6,236 bases of DNA from an uncultured Porphyromonadaceae bacterium (lineage in GTDB: Bacteria > Bacteroidota > Bacteroidia > Bacteroidales > Muribaculaceae): NCBI GenBank assembly GCA_947175455.1, contig CAMWMW010000119.1, positions 1 to 6,236 on the forward strand, read 5' to 3'. This document shows, piece after piece, positions 1 to 6,236 of this stretch. Position 1 is the first letter of the stretch. The number at the start of each line of letters is the position of its first letter. The position numbers and the translations under genes are program-made. The notes beneath the pieces were generated by a model that saw only the letters and a program-made list of their open reading frames with translations, did no database searches and had not been told where the DNA came from.

Positions 1-20
1 TTTATAATAAGTAAATGCCG

Positions 21-143
21 AGCTTATTTAAATTTTGAATCTTTTGGATGCTTTCTTGATTTCTCATCAGTCGCATAGCCCGCTATGCTCCTTCTTCGGA
101 ATCATGAAATCATCTCAAAATCTCCTGAAATTTAATATAAGCT
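21..143. repeat. Long imperfect inverted repeat (MITE/REP-like or terminator-like element)
   Basis: The ends are perfect inverted copies: AGCTTAT at 21-27 and ATAAGCT at 137-143. The centre is a perfect palindrome, GCATAGC (73-79) and GCTATGC (82-88), separated by CC. Between them the left arm and the reverse complement of the right arm align with about three single-base gaps. Shared blocks include TTAAATTT, TTTTG, GATG, TTTC and TGATT; the stretch next to the central palindrome matches poorly. In the 33 positions running from GATG to the central palindrome I count 24 identities. No open reading frame in it looks real, and I see no target-site duplication. It could be a small non-autonomous mobile element, a dispersed intergenic repeat, or the hairpin or terminator region of an upstream gene outside the window. 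The inverted symmetry is seen directly; the class of element is inference. Confidence 0.6.
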
Positions 144-226
144 AATTTCCAACACTTACTTATTGGAAAGATGAGTTCTGAATTTCCAAAGACGGAATTT
201 CCATGTTCCAGTAAAGGTAAGTAAGT
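144..226. repeat. AT-rich leader with AATTTCCA repeats and nested inverted repeats
   Basis: The word AATTTCCA occurs three times (144-151, 181-188, 196-203), and its partial inverse TTGGAAA lies at 163-169. A 9-base inverted repeat, ACTTACTTA (154-162) and TAAGTAAGT (218-226), flanks two of the copies, so the leader RNA could fold into a stem enclosing TGGAAA/TTTCCA pairing. This ends 20 bases before the first gene. I found no clear TAnnTTTG promoter box for that gene here. The region may hold its promoter, an operator or a structured leader, but short AT-rich words can repeat by chance. Confidence 0.3.
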
Positions 227-245
227 AACAAAAGTTGAAACTTCA

Positions 246-2177
246 ATGAATAAAAAGTTTGTCGCCGGGGCAGGGGTAACTCTTTTCGCTTTGGCTCTTA
301 CGGCTAAGGATCCCGTAATAATGACTGTCAATGGTGTTGACGTTCCTAAATCGGAGTTCGAATATCTGTATGGAAAGAACAGTCAGCAGCAGCTTAGCCA
401 GCAGCCTCTTGATGAGTATGTGGAGATGTTTAAGCTTTACAAGATGAAAGTAGAGGATGCCAAGGCGGAAGGGATAGACACTACTGCGGCTTTCAGAAAA
501 GAGATGGAGCAATACCGACATGATCTTGCGGCTCCTTATCTTGCCGACTCTGTATTTCTTGAAAAGCTTCTTAAAGAGACATATGACCGGGCAACGCAAG
601 AAGTAGAGGTAAGCCACATCATGCTCTTTAAAAGTCAGAATCCTGCCGAGAATGCCGCTAAACGCCAGCGTATCGACAGTGTCAGGAATGCTTTGCTCTC
701 CGGTGCTGATTTCGCGGAACTTGCCGCCGGAATATCGGAAGACCGCGGATCCAACCAGAGAGGTGGATGGATGGGTTACATATCCGCCCAGCAATATCCG
801 TATTCATTCGAGGTTGCAGCCTACGCCACTCCCGAAGGCGAGATTTCTGAAATTGTGGAAAGTCCGGTCGGATACCACGTGCTGAAGGGAGGCAAGCGTC
901 GCCCGGCGAGAGGTAAAATCCAGGCTGCCCATATTCTTAAGATGGCACAGGGCAATGATCCCGCGACAGATGCAAAGGCACGACATGAAATTGACAGCAT
1001 CTATAATATTGTCAAGGCAAATCCATCGGCATTCTCGGAACTCGCCACCCGTCATTCCGATGACAGAGGTTCGGCACGTCAGGGTGGAATGTTGCCATGG
1101 TTCGGTTCAGGCGAAATGGTCGCGGAATTTGATTCCGTTGCGTTTTCCATGCCAGACAACAGCATAAGCGAACCTTTCCGCACTGCTTTCGGCTGGCATA
1201 TCATCAACCGGATCGCCTCGCGTCCGATACCTTCTATGGAACAGATGAAGCCCGAGTTCCTTGCGCGTGTAACCAATCCGCAGGATGAACGATATGCGCT
1301 TGTGCGTGACAATCAGACCGCACGTCTTGCTGCAAAACATAAGGGAAAAGTCAATGATAAAGTGGTGGAATCCATTGAGCGTTATATCAGTACAAATGCT
1401 CTTGACTCCGCATTTTATAGCACTTACGGCAATGCCGCGAACGGTAGTATGACCTTGGTCACCATAGATGGAAAGAAAATTCCGGTGTCGGCTTTAGTGT
1501 CTGAAATGAAGAATATGAGACAGGACAATCCAGAAGCCGCATTGAAAATATTTGACAACAGTCTTGCTTCGTTCTACAACTCCTCTCTTGTAGAGGCGGA
1601 AATAGACAGGCTCGAGCGTGAGGAGCCGGATTACAGGAATCTTCTTCATGAATATATCGACGGCAGTCTCCTTTATGAGGTAAGCGTGAAGAAAATCTGG
1701 GATAAGGCAGCCAAAGACACGGAAGGTCTGAAACAATATTTCGAATCTCATCGGGAGAATTACAAATGGAGCGTTCCTCATGCAAAGGGGTATCTTGTTC
1801 AGGCGCTCAATGATTCCATTGCGGATGAAGTGAGAAAAATGGCGGCTGTCACGGGGCGTGACTCGATTGTCAATACGATACGCAAATCATTCAACGGCAA
1901 AGTCTCGATAGAGAAGGTGCTTGTGGAGAAAGGGGTAAACGCGATGGTCGACAATCTTGTATTTGACGGAGCACCGGCAAAGCCTGTGAAGAAGAATTTC
2001 GAATCATTCTTCATGATAGATCCGAGAGTATTGACTGAACCAGAGGAATATACGGATGTGCGTGGACTCGTCACGAATGACTATCAGAATGAGTTTCAGA
2101 GTCAATGGGAGGATGAGCTCAGGAAAAAATATCCGGTAAAGGTCAATCAGAAAGTGTTAAAAAGCGTGAAGAAATAG
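246..2177 (+). CDS. Periplasmic peptidyl-prolyl cis-trans isomerase with two parvulin (PpiC) domains
   Basis: This encodes a 643-residue exported prolyl isomerase/chaperone-like protein, probably acting on outer-membrane or secreted proteins in the periplasm. Residues 1-20 form a signal peptide (basic MNKK, hydrophobic core, likely cleavage after ALTA) with no lipobox cysteine. A SurA-like N-terminal segment follows (about 22-118, VNGVDVPKSEFEYLYGKN). Parvulin domain 1 spans about 120-216, from SHIML (H124) through SEDRGSNQRGG to GYHVLK (209-214). Parvulin domain 2 spans about 225-325, from AHILK (H229) through SDDRGSARQGG to GWHII (316-320). Both keep the two histidine motifs expected of active parvulins. 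The remaining 315 or so residues match no domain I recognise, but LVTIDGKKIPVSAL (404-417) resembles the N-terminal motif. ATG 246 is the only ATG upstream of the signal peptide, with an in-frame TAA at 222-224. A terminator follows the TAG stop, so it is probably transcribed separately from the next genes. Bacteroidales homologues have the same layout; the symbol is left blank because several naming schemes exist. Confidence 0.92.
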   Translation: MNKKFVAGAGVTLFALALTAKDPVIMTVNGVDVPKSEFEYLYGKNSQQQLSQQPLDEYVEMFKLYKMKVEDAKAEGIDTTAAFRKEMEQYRHDLAAPYLADSVFLEKLLKETYDRATQEVEVSHIMLFKSQNPAENAAKRQRIDSVRNALLSGADFAELAAGISEDRGSNQRGGWMGYISAQQYPYSFEVAAYATPEGEISEIVESPVGYHVLKGGKRRPARGKIQAAHILKMAQGNDPATDAKARHEIDSIYNIVKANPSAFSELATRHSDDRGSARQGGMLPWFGSGEMVAEFDSVAFSMPDNSISEPFRTAFGWHIINRIASRPIPSMEQMKPEFLARVTNPQDERYALVRDNQTARLAAKHKGKVNDKVVESIERYISTNALDSAFYSTYGNAANGSMTLVTIDGKKIPVSALVSEMKNMRQDNPEAALKIFDNSLASFYNSSLVEAEIDRLEREEPDYRNLLHEYIDGSLLYEVSVKKIWDKAAKDTEGLKQYFESHRENYKWSVPHAKGYLVQALNDSIADEVRKMAAVTGRDSIVNTIRKSFNGKVSIEKVLVEKGVNAMVDNLVFDGAPAKPVKKNFESFFMIDPRVLTEPEEYTDVRGLVTNDYQNEFQSQWEDELRKKYPVKVNQKVLKSVKK

Positions 2178-2200
2178 AATAAAAGGCATTTCCAAGGGGA

Positions 2201-2237
2201 GGCCGGGTCAATATTAAGACCCGGCTTCTTTTTTATT
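2201..2237 (+). terminator. Rho-independent terminator after the tandem-parvulin gene
   Basis: A perfect 8-bp GC-rich stem, GCCGGGTC (2202-2209) with GACCCGGC (2218-2225), closes an 8-base AT-only loop and is followed by the T-rich run TTCTTTTTTATT (2226-2237). It starts 24 bases after the TAG stop. The downstream gene begins only about 30 bases further on, so the terminator splits the cluster into two transcription units unless there is readthrough. Confidence 0.9.
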
Positions 2238-2251
2238 AATGGAAATTTGTT

Positions 2252-2259
2252 TAAATTTG
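2252..2259 (+). promoter_or_regulatory. Probable Bacteroidota -7 promoter box (TAAATTTG)
   Basis: TAAATTTG fits the Bacteroidota -7 consensus TAnnTTTG exactly and sits just after the terminator, where a new promoter is needed. No clear -33 TTTG is present about 20 bases upstream; that position falls in the terminator T-run. The word AAATTTGT occurs twice in phase, at 2243-2250 and 2253-2260. Transcription would begin only a few bases before ATG 2269, giving a leaderless or very short leader mRNA, or the translation start could be ATG 2275. It would drive the lipoprotein, SurA and OstA-like genes. Confidence 0.5.
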
Positions 2260-2268
2260 TAACGTATT

Positions 2269-3216
2269 ATGAAAATGCGGAAACCGATACAGTTCATAAG
2301 TGTGTTTATGGCATCGGCATCATTGCAGATGCCTTTGGCTTGCTCATCTCCGGCGGGGGAAGAGGTTTCAGCCGAGAAGATACTTGTGGAGGTGGGAGAT
2401 TCCGCACTTACTGTGCGCGAAGTTGTTTCGAGAATTCCGTCAGGTCTGTCGGAGCAGGACAGTCTCGATCTATTTAATTCGATAGTGGAGCGCTGGGTAA
2501 GAACGATGATGCTCAGTGATCTTGCCTCCGATAATGTCGCAGACCTTGAGAAGATAGACCGCATGGCTGAAGATTACCGTAACAATCTTATAATAGAACG
2601 CTATCTGCGGTCGAAGCAAGGTGAGATTCCGGCTGTTTCGGAGCAGAGTGTAAAGATGTATTATGCCGAGCATGGATCGGAAATGAAGCTCTCCGCTCCG
2701 ATCATCAAGGGTATATATATCAAGGTGTCGGATTCAGAAGAGCGGTTGGGTGACATAAGGAAATGGATGTCGTCGCCTACATCTTCCGCTATCGACAATA
2801 TCGAGAAGTATGGTCTGCGTCAGGCGTCGCAATATGAATATTTCAAGGATGAATGGCTTGACTGGGCTGATGTGGCGGAGCAGATACCTTACAGATTTTA
2901 TGATGCGGATGCATTCCTGGGTTCTGCCAGAGACTTCGAGACATCATACGGAGGCTCTACGTATATACTGCATGTGTTCGATTATCTTCCTACCGGAAGT
3001 GTCATGCCATATGAATATGCGTCCCGGCGTATCGCAGATATGATGGAGAGGGAGAAAAAGGGTGCCTACAGAATAAGGCTGCTGACCTCGCTATATTCCA
3101 AAGGAATTGAGGAGGGGAGGCTTAAGCCGGGCTTGTATGATCCTGTAAAAAGGAAGATGCGGCAGGAGGTCGCGTCAGATAATGAAAACAAGAATAAACA
3201 AGAACCTGATATATGA
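2269..3216 (+). CDS. SurA-N-like putative lipoprotein, annotated in relatives as peptidyl-prolyl isomerase
   Basis: This encodes a 315-residue envelope protein. The N-terminus (MKMRK, then a hydrophobic stretch) ends at MPLAC-SSP with Cys25, a weak but plausible lipoprotein signal. Mature residues 37-90 (ILVEVGDSALTVREVVSRIP…) resemble the start of SurA/PpiC chaperone domains, and Bacteroidales homologues are small lipoproteins with the same IPSGLS motif. I see no parvulin signature (no HILL or GYHI), so isomerase activity is doubtful; a chaperone or accessory role beside SurA is inference. The C-terminal 20 or so residues are charged and probably disordered. It is the first gene of a three-gene unit, and its TGA overlaps the surA start as ATGA, indicating translational coupling. 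The start could instead be ATG 2275, two codons in; neither has a recognisable Shine-Dalgarno sequence. Confidence 0.85.
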   Translation: MKMRKPIQFISVFMASASLQMPLACSSPAGEEVSAEKILVEVGDSALTVREVVSRIPSGLSEQDSLDLFNSIVERWVRTMMLSDLASDNVADLEKIDRMAEDYRNNLIIERYLRSKQGEIPAVSEQSVKMYYAEHGSEMKLSAPIIKGIYIKVSDSEERLGDIRKWMSSPTSSAIDNIEKYGLRQASQYEYFKDEWLDWADVAEQIPYRFYDADAFLGSARDFETSYGGSTYILHVFDYLPTGSVMPYEYASRRIADMMEREKKGAYRIRLLTSLYSKGIEEGRLKPGLYDPVKRKMRQEVASDNENKNKQEPDI

Positions 3217-4571
3217 AAATAAGAAACGTGATGATACCGGCGGCGGCTTGTATGGCACTTTGTGCCATTGCTGCTCCCGTGAAGCGCAATGTCGTTGACG
3301 AGGTTGCCTGGATAGTCGGTGACGAGCCGATTTTTCGTTCTGAAATAGAAGACCAGTATGCGCAGATGCGGTCGGAGGGCACATCTGTGGCAGGTGATCC
3401 GTATTGCGTTATTCCCGAGAGGATAGCTGTGGAAAAGTTGTATCTGCATCAGGCAAAGATTGATACAGTCGAGGCTCCCGAAGGACAGGTGCAGGGATCG
3501 GTAGACAAACGTCTGGCATTCTTTATAAACAATTTCGGTTCACGCGAGAAGGTTGAGGAATATTTCCGCAAACCTTATGCGCAGTTGCGTGAGCAACTTC
3601 TTGAGGTTATGCGCAATAATTATATAATAGAGCAGGTGCAGCATAATCTCACAAAAGATGTCAAGGCGACTCCCAACGATGTCAGAAAATATTTCTCCAC
3701 ATTGCCGGAGGATTCCATACCTTATGTGCCGATGCAGGTGGAAGCCCAGATCATATCTATCAATCCGGTTATTCCCGCCCAGGAGATAGAAGATGTAAAA
3801 GCGCGTCTTCGCGATTATGCGGACAAGGTGAATCGCGGCGAGTCTAAATTCTCTACGCTTGCCATCATGCATAGCGAGGACGACGGGTCAGCCATGCAGG
3901 GGGGCGAGCTCGGCTACCAGTCGAGATCGTCATGGGTGCCGGAGTTTGCCAATGTTGCGTTCAACCTCAATGACCCCAAGAAAGTGTCGCGCATTGTGGA
4001 AACCGAATATGGCTATCATATCATTCAGCTTATCGACAAAAGGGGTGATCAGGTGAATGTGCGTCATATTCTGCTTACTCCCAAGGTAAACGAAAAGGAT
4101 CTGAGGGAAGCGACTGTGCGTCTTGACTCGTTGCGCAAAGAGATAGTGGCAGGCAAGTTCCCCTTCGAGGATGCCGCAAGATACGTGTCGCAGGATAAGG
4201 ATACGAAAAACAACAGAGGAGTCATGGTGAATCCTCAGACCGGCAGTCCGCGCTTCGAGATGCAGGAATTGCCGCCGGAGGTGGCGAGAAGGGTAGAGAT
4301 GATGAAACCCGGAGACGTGTCTGAAGCGTTTATAATGAAAGATACGAAGCGCAACAAGGATATCGTGGCGATAGTCAAACTTACGAGCCGGGTACCCGGA
4401 CATAAGGCGAATCTTTCCGATGACTATAACATGCTTAAGGAAATGTATGAGGCAAAGCGGAAAGAGGAGATTCTGAAAGAGTGGGTTGAACGCAAAATCA
4501 AGGATACCTACGTGAAAATAGCCGATGGCTGGCAAAATTGTGAATTTGAATATGAAGGCTGGATAAAGTGA
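3213..4571 (+). CDS. surA: SurA-type periplasmic chaperone / peptidyl-prolyl isomerase
   Basis: This encodes a 452-residue periplasmic chaperone expected to escort unfolded outer-membrane proteins to the assembly machinery. The signal peptide covers about residues 1-21 (MKIRN, hydrophobic core, cleavage near AIAA). The SurA N-terminal domain follows (about 27-170, VDEVAWIVGDEPIFRSEIE). Parvulin domain 1 spans about 175-275: the usual first His is absent (EAQIISI) but GYHII is present at 267-271. Parvulin domain 2 spans about 281-391: RHILL (284-288) is present but the closing GYH motif is replaced (EAFIMKDTKRNKDIVAIVKL). The C-terminal helix and tail (400-452, ending NCEFEYEGWIK) match the Bacteroidales SurA family as I know it. 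It starts inside the stop of the lipoprotein gene (ATGA) and ends overlapping the OstA-like gene, so all three are probably co-translated. Family assignment is firm; how much isomerase activity remains is uncertain. Confidence 0.93.
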   Translation: MKIRNVMIPAAACMALCAIAAPVKRNVVDEVAWIVGDEPIFRSEIEDQYAQMRSEGTSVAGDPYCVIPERIAVEKLYLHQAKIDTVEAPEGQVQGSVDKRLAFFINNFGSREKVEEYFRKPYAQLREQLLEVMRNNYIIEQVQHNLTKDVKATPNDVRKYFSTLPEDSIPYVPMQVEAQIISINPVIPAQEIEDVKARLRDYADKVNRGESKFSTLAIMHSEDDGSAMQGGELGYQSRSSWVPEFANVAFNLNDPKKVSRIVETEYGYHIIQLIDKRGDQVNVRHILLTPKVNEKDLREATVRLDSLRKEIVAGKFPFEDAARYVSQDKDTKNNRGVMVNPQTGSPRFEMQELPPEVARRVEMMKPGDVSEAFIMKDTKRNKDIVAIVKLTSRVPGHKANLSDDYNMLKEMYEAKRKEEILKEWVERKIKDTYVKIADGWQNCEFEYEGWIK

Positions 4572-6184
4572 TGATTTCAAAGACTCCCAGAATTATAGTG
4601 TTTCTCCTGGCGGCTATAGTGCTGTCGGGAGGAATCTCTGTTATGGATTCCCTATACGCCCAGCAGCGTAAGAAAAAGGAAAAGAAGGAGTCTTTCACAC
4701 GTCCGGCTCCGACACAGCCGATCAAGCCTACGATACCCTCGACCAACAGGTATCAGGAAGACAAGGTCTTTCTTGAAAACGCGGATTCGTTGTTCCGTCC
4801 GCCTATGGATTTCGAGGAGAAACAGATTGTGAAGGGTAATGTGGTGTTCCGTCAGGGAGGAATGTGGATGTATTGTGATTCGGCATATTATTTTCCGGAA
4901 CGCAATTCTCTTGACGCATTCGGACATGTGGAGATGAAACAGGGCGATACGCTTTTCGTATATGCCGACAAACTCTTTTATGACGGCGGACAGCGGAAGG
5001 CTGTGCTGACTGCCGGTCCGTCACGTCAGGAGGTGACGCTTAAAGACCCTAAGGTAACGCTTGTCACAGACAGTCTCGACTATGACATGAACATAGAGAT
5101 GGGGTGGTATACCCGTGGCGGAAAACTTCAGGATGACATCAATGTCCTGACTTCGACTTACGGAGAATATTCGCCCGCCACAAAACTTGCGCGGTTTGAG
5201 GACAATGTGGTTCTTGTGAATACCAAGGACGGTTACAGGATGTTTACCGAAGAACTTGATTACAATACGGGAACACATATAGCCACAATCAATACGGAAA
5301 CACGCATAGAAGGTGCGAATGACACAATCCTTACGACGGCAGGCCGTTACAATACGCAGACAGACAATGCCATTCTGACCGCGAGATCCACGATACTGCA
5401 TAGAGACAGTTCGATGAATGTCGTCACGCTTGAAGGTGATTCGATAATCTATGACAAGGCTACACGTCTTAGCCGCGCTTTCATGTTTCGTGATGCGGCG
5501 AAGAATCCGCAGCCGATGGTGCTGACTGACACCGCGCGCAAAATGACACTGATAGGTGGATATGGCGAGTATGACGATTCGTTGCGCCGGGCATATTCCA
5601 CAGATTATCCGTTGTTGATGGAGTATTCCCAGAAAGACACGCTTTTTCTTAGAGCCGATACCATCCTTACTTCCGTAAGAGTGGAATATGTGTGGCCTGA
5701 CAGTCTTGCAAGAGCTTTGAGCGCGGAGACGAGAGCGCGTCTGCAGGGTTATACATCCGCTTCCGAGATTGCAGACGAGATGACTGTTGAAGTACTGCGG
5801 ATTCCTTCCGGTTTCCCGAAACCCGGTCATGCAGAGCTGTTGCGTGGATTTTCGACCGGTTTTTTCAAAATGCTTGAAGATTTGAAAAAGGAACAGAGGA
5901 AAACTGAAAAATCAGAGACCGGTGAATTAAAGGCAGAGAAGCCGGAAGCCACACATCTTCCGGACAGTGTCGCATCACGCCCGGAGATAACGGATTCTGT
6001 AGGAATTGAAACAATTCTGTCAGATTCTTCGGCTGTTGTTCCGTCAGGACCAAGACTCGACAAGCTCGGAAGAGACTCGACATATATGGTTCCTAAAGAC
6101 TATCATGTCGCAAGGGCTATAGGGAAGGCTCGCTTCTTCCGTCAGGACATGCAGGGAATCGCGGATACGATGATATATCAGTAG
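4571..6184 (+). CDS. OstA/LptA-like protein, interrupted by an in-frame TAG
   Basis: This encodes 537 residues before the stop. An N-terminal signal segment (ISKTPRIIVFLLAAIVLSGG…, likely cleaved after SLYA near residue 30) is followed by a Lys-rich stretch (33-39). Residues about 65-375 are beta-rich repeats of the OstA/LptA type, such as IVKGNVVFRQGGMWMYCDSA, FGHVEMKQGDTLFVYADKL and FEDNVVLVNTKDGY. These are characteristic of proteins that bind or bridge lipopolysaccharide between inner and outer membranes. A charged, probably disordered linker (about 435-505) precedes a last OstA-like block (DYHVARAIGKARFFRQDMQG) that is cut by TAG at 6182-6184. The frame continues open and family-like beyond the stop, so this is probably a disrupted or recoded gene rather than a natural C-terminus. 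The start is ATG 4571 (TGATG overlap with surA); GTG 4568 would add one residue. It lies last of three coupled genes in the window. Confidence 0.85.
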   Translation: MISKTPRIIVFLLAAIVLSGGISVMDSLYAQQRKKKEKKESFTRPAPTQPIKPTIPSTNRYQEDKVFLENADSLFRPPMDFEEKQIVKGNVVFRQGGMWMYCDSAYYFPERNSLDAFGHVEMKQGDTLFVYADKLFYDGGQRKAVLTAGPSRQEVTLKDPKVTLVTDSLDYDMNIEMGWYTRGGKLQDDINVLTSTYGEYSPATKLARFEDNVVLVNTKDGYRMFTEELDYNTGTHIATINTETRIEGANDTILTTAGRYNTQTDNAILTARSTILHRDSSMNVVTLEGDSIIYDKATRLSRAFMFRDAAKNPQPMVLTDTARKMTLIGGYGEYDDSLRRAYSTDYPLLMEYSQKDTLFLRADTILTSVRVEYVWPDSLARALSAETRARLQGYTSASEIADEMTVEVLRIPSGFPKPGHAELLRGFSTGFFKMLEDLKKEQRKTEKSETGELKAEKPEATHLPDSVASRPEITDSVGIETILSDSSAVVPSGPRLDKLGRDSTYMVPKDYHVARAIGKARFFRQDMQGIADTMIYQ

Positions 6185-6236
6185 TATGACTCCATGTTGT
6201 ATCTTATTCGCAAGCCTGTTGTCTGGAATGAGCAGA
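6185..6236 (+). pseudogene. In-frame continuation of the OstA-like gene past the TAG (runs off window)
   Basis: Directly after the TAG, in the same frame, 17 codons read YDSMLYLIRKPVVWNEQ and reach the window edge without another stop. The pattern DS-x-L-(5 residues)-P-V-V/L-W-N is what I know from the matching place in Bacteroidales OstA-like proteins, where it follows a block like RFFRQDMQGIADTMIY with one residue at the TAG position. This segment is therefore best read as the missing C-terminal part of the same gene. No separate start codon context for an independent gene is evident; ATG 6194 is internal to the same frame. Confidence 0.7.

Noticed and set aside
27..46. Possible -7 promoter box in TTAAATTTTG / TCTTTTGG
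   Set aside because: Spacing does not fit TAnnTTTG exactly, it lies about 200 bases from the gene, and it falls inside the inverted repeat arm.
243..794. 183-codon open frame on the - strand opposite the tandem-parvulin gene
   Set aside because: It overlaps the signal peptide and first parvulin domain of a clear gene, and its product has no recognisable motif.
3225..3263. SurA as a lipoprotein (Cys13 or Cys17 in the signal peptide)
   Set aside because: Neither AAAC nor MALC sits in a convincing lipobox at the end of the hydrophobic core; a standard cleavage near AIAA fits better and matches known SurA proteins.
3930..4580. 216-codon open frame on the - strand opposite surA
   Set aside because: It is antisense to conserved SurA sequence, with atypical composition and no domain or start context.
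5021..5830. 269-codon open frame on the - strand inside the OstA-like gene
   Set aside because: It lies wholly antisense to a well-supported gene, is rich in Cys, His and Arg with no recognisable domain, and has no promoter or partner gene. It is a shadow of the codon use on the + strand.
6182..6184. Genome-wide reassignment of TAG as a sense codon
   Set aside because: The tandem-parvulin gene ends at a TAG (2175-2177) followed within 24 bases by a strong terminator and then the next gene, so TAG works as a normal stop here. Local suppression or error remains possible.

Overview
The window looks like a chromosomal segment of a Gram-negative Bacteroidota bacterium, most likely a Bacteroidales gut commensal (Muribaculaceae- or Bacteroides-like). 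I infer this from the gene order (tandem parvulin isomerase, small SurA-like lipoprotein, SurA, OstA/LptA-like protein), the lack of clear Shine-Dalgarno sequences before the starts, and a TAnnTTTG-type -7 box before the second gene. Protein motifs typical of Bacteroidales members of these families also fit, such as the SurA ending in NCEFEYEGWIK. Species cannot be assigned.

Layout. Bases 1-245 hold no gene. They contain a long imperfect inverted repeat of about 123 bp (21-143), then a short AT-rich stretch with repeated AATTTCCA words in front of the first gene. Bases 246-2177 encode a 643-residue exported protein with two parvulin (PpiC-type) domains. It ends in a TAG followed at once by a strong rho-independent terminator (about 2201-2237). 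A second unit then begins with a probable promoter (2252-2259). It contains three tightly packed, translationally coupled genes on the + strand: a putative lipoprotein with a SurA-type N-terminal motif but no parvulin domain (2269-3216), SurA with two parvulin domains (3213-4571), and an OstA/LptA-like protein (from 4571). Junctions are a 4-base ATGA overlap and a TGATG overlap.

How they work together. All four products carry export signals and belong to the cell envelope. The first three share a SurA-like N-terminal motif and probably act as periplasmic folding factors or prolyl isomerases for outer-membrane proteins. The fourth belongs to the OstA/LptA-like proteins tied to lipopolysaccharide transport. 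The cluster is a known, conserved Bacteroidota arrangement, although the individual roles of its members are poorly defined.

The most notable anomaly is at the right end. The OstA-like gene is interrupted by an in-frame TAG at 6182-6184, but the same frame continues to the window edge with family-like sequence (YDSMLYLIRKPVVWNEQ). This points to a nonsense mutation, a sequencing or assembly error, or stop-codon readthrough. Genome-wide TAG reassignment is unlikely because the first gene ends at a TAG next to its terminator. I see no CRISPR array, tRNA, rRNA or transposase gene.
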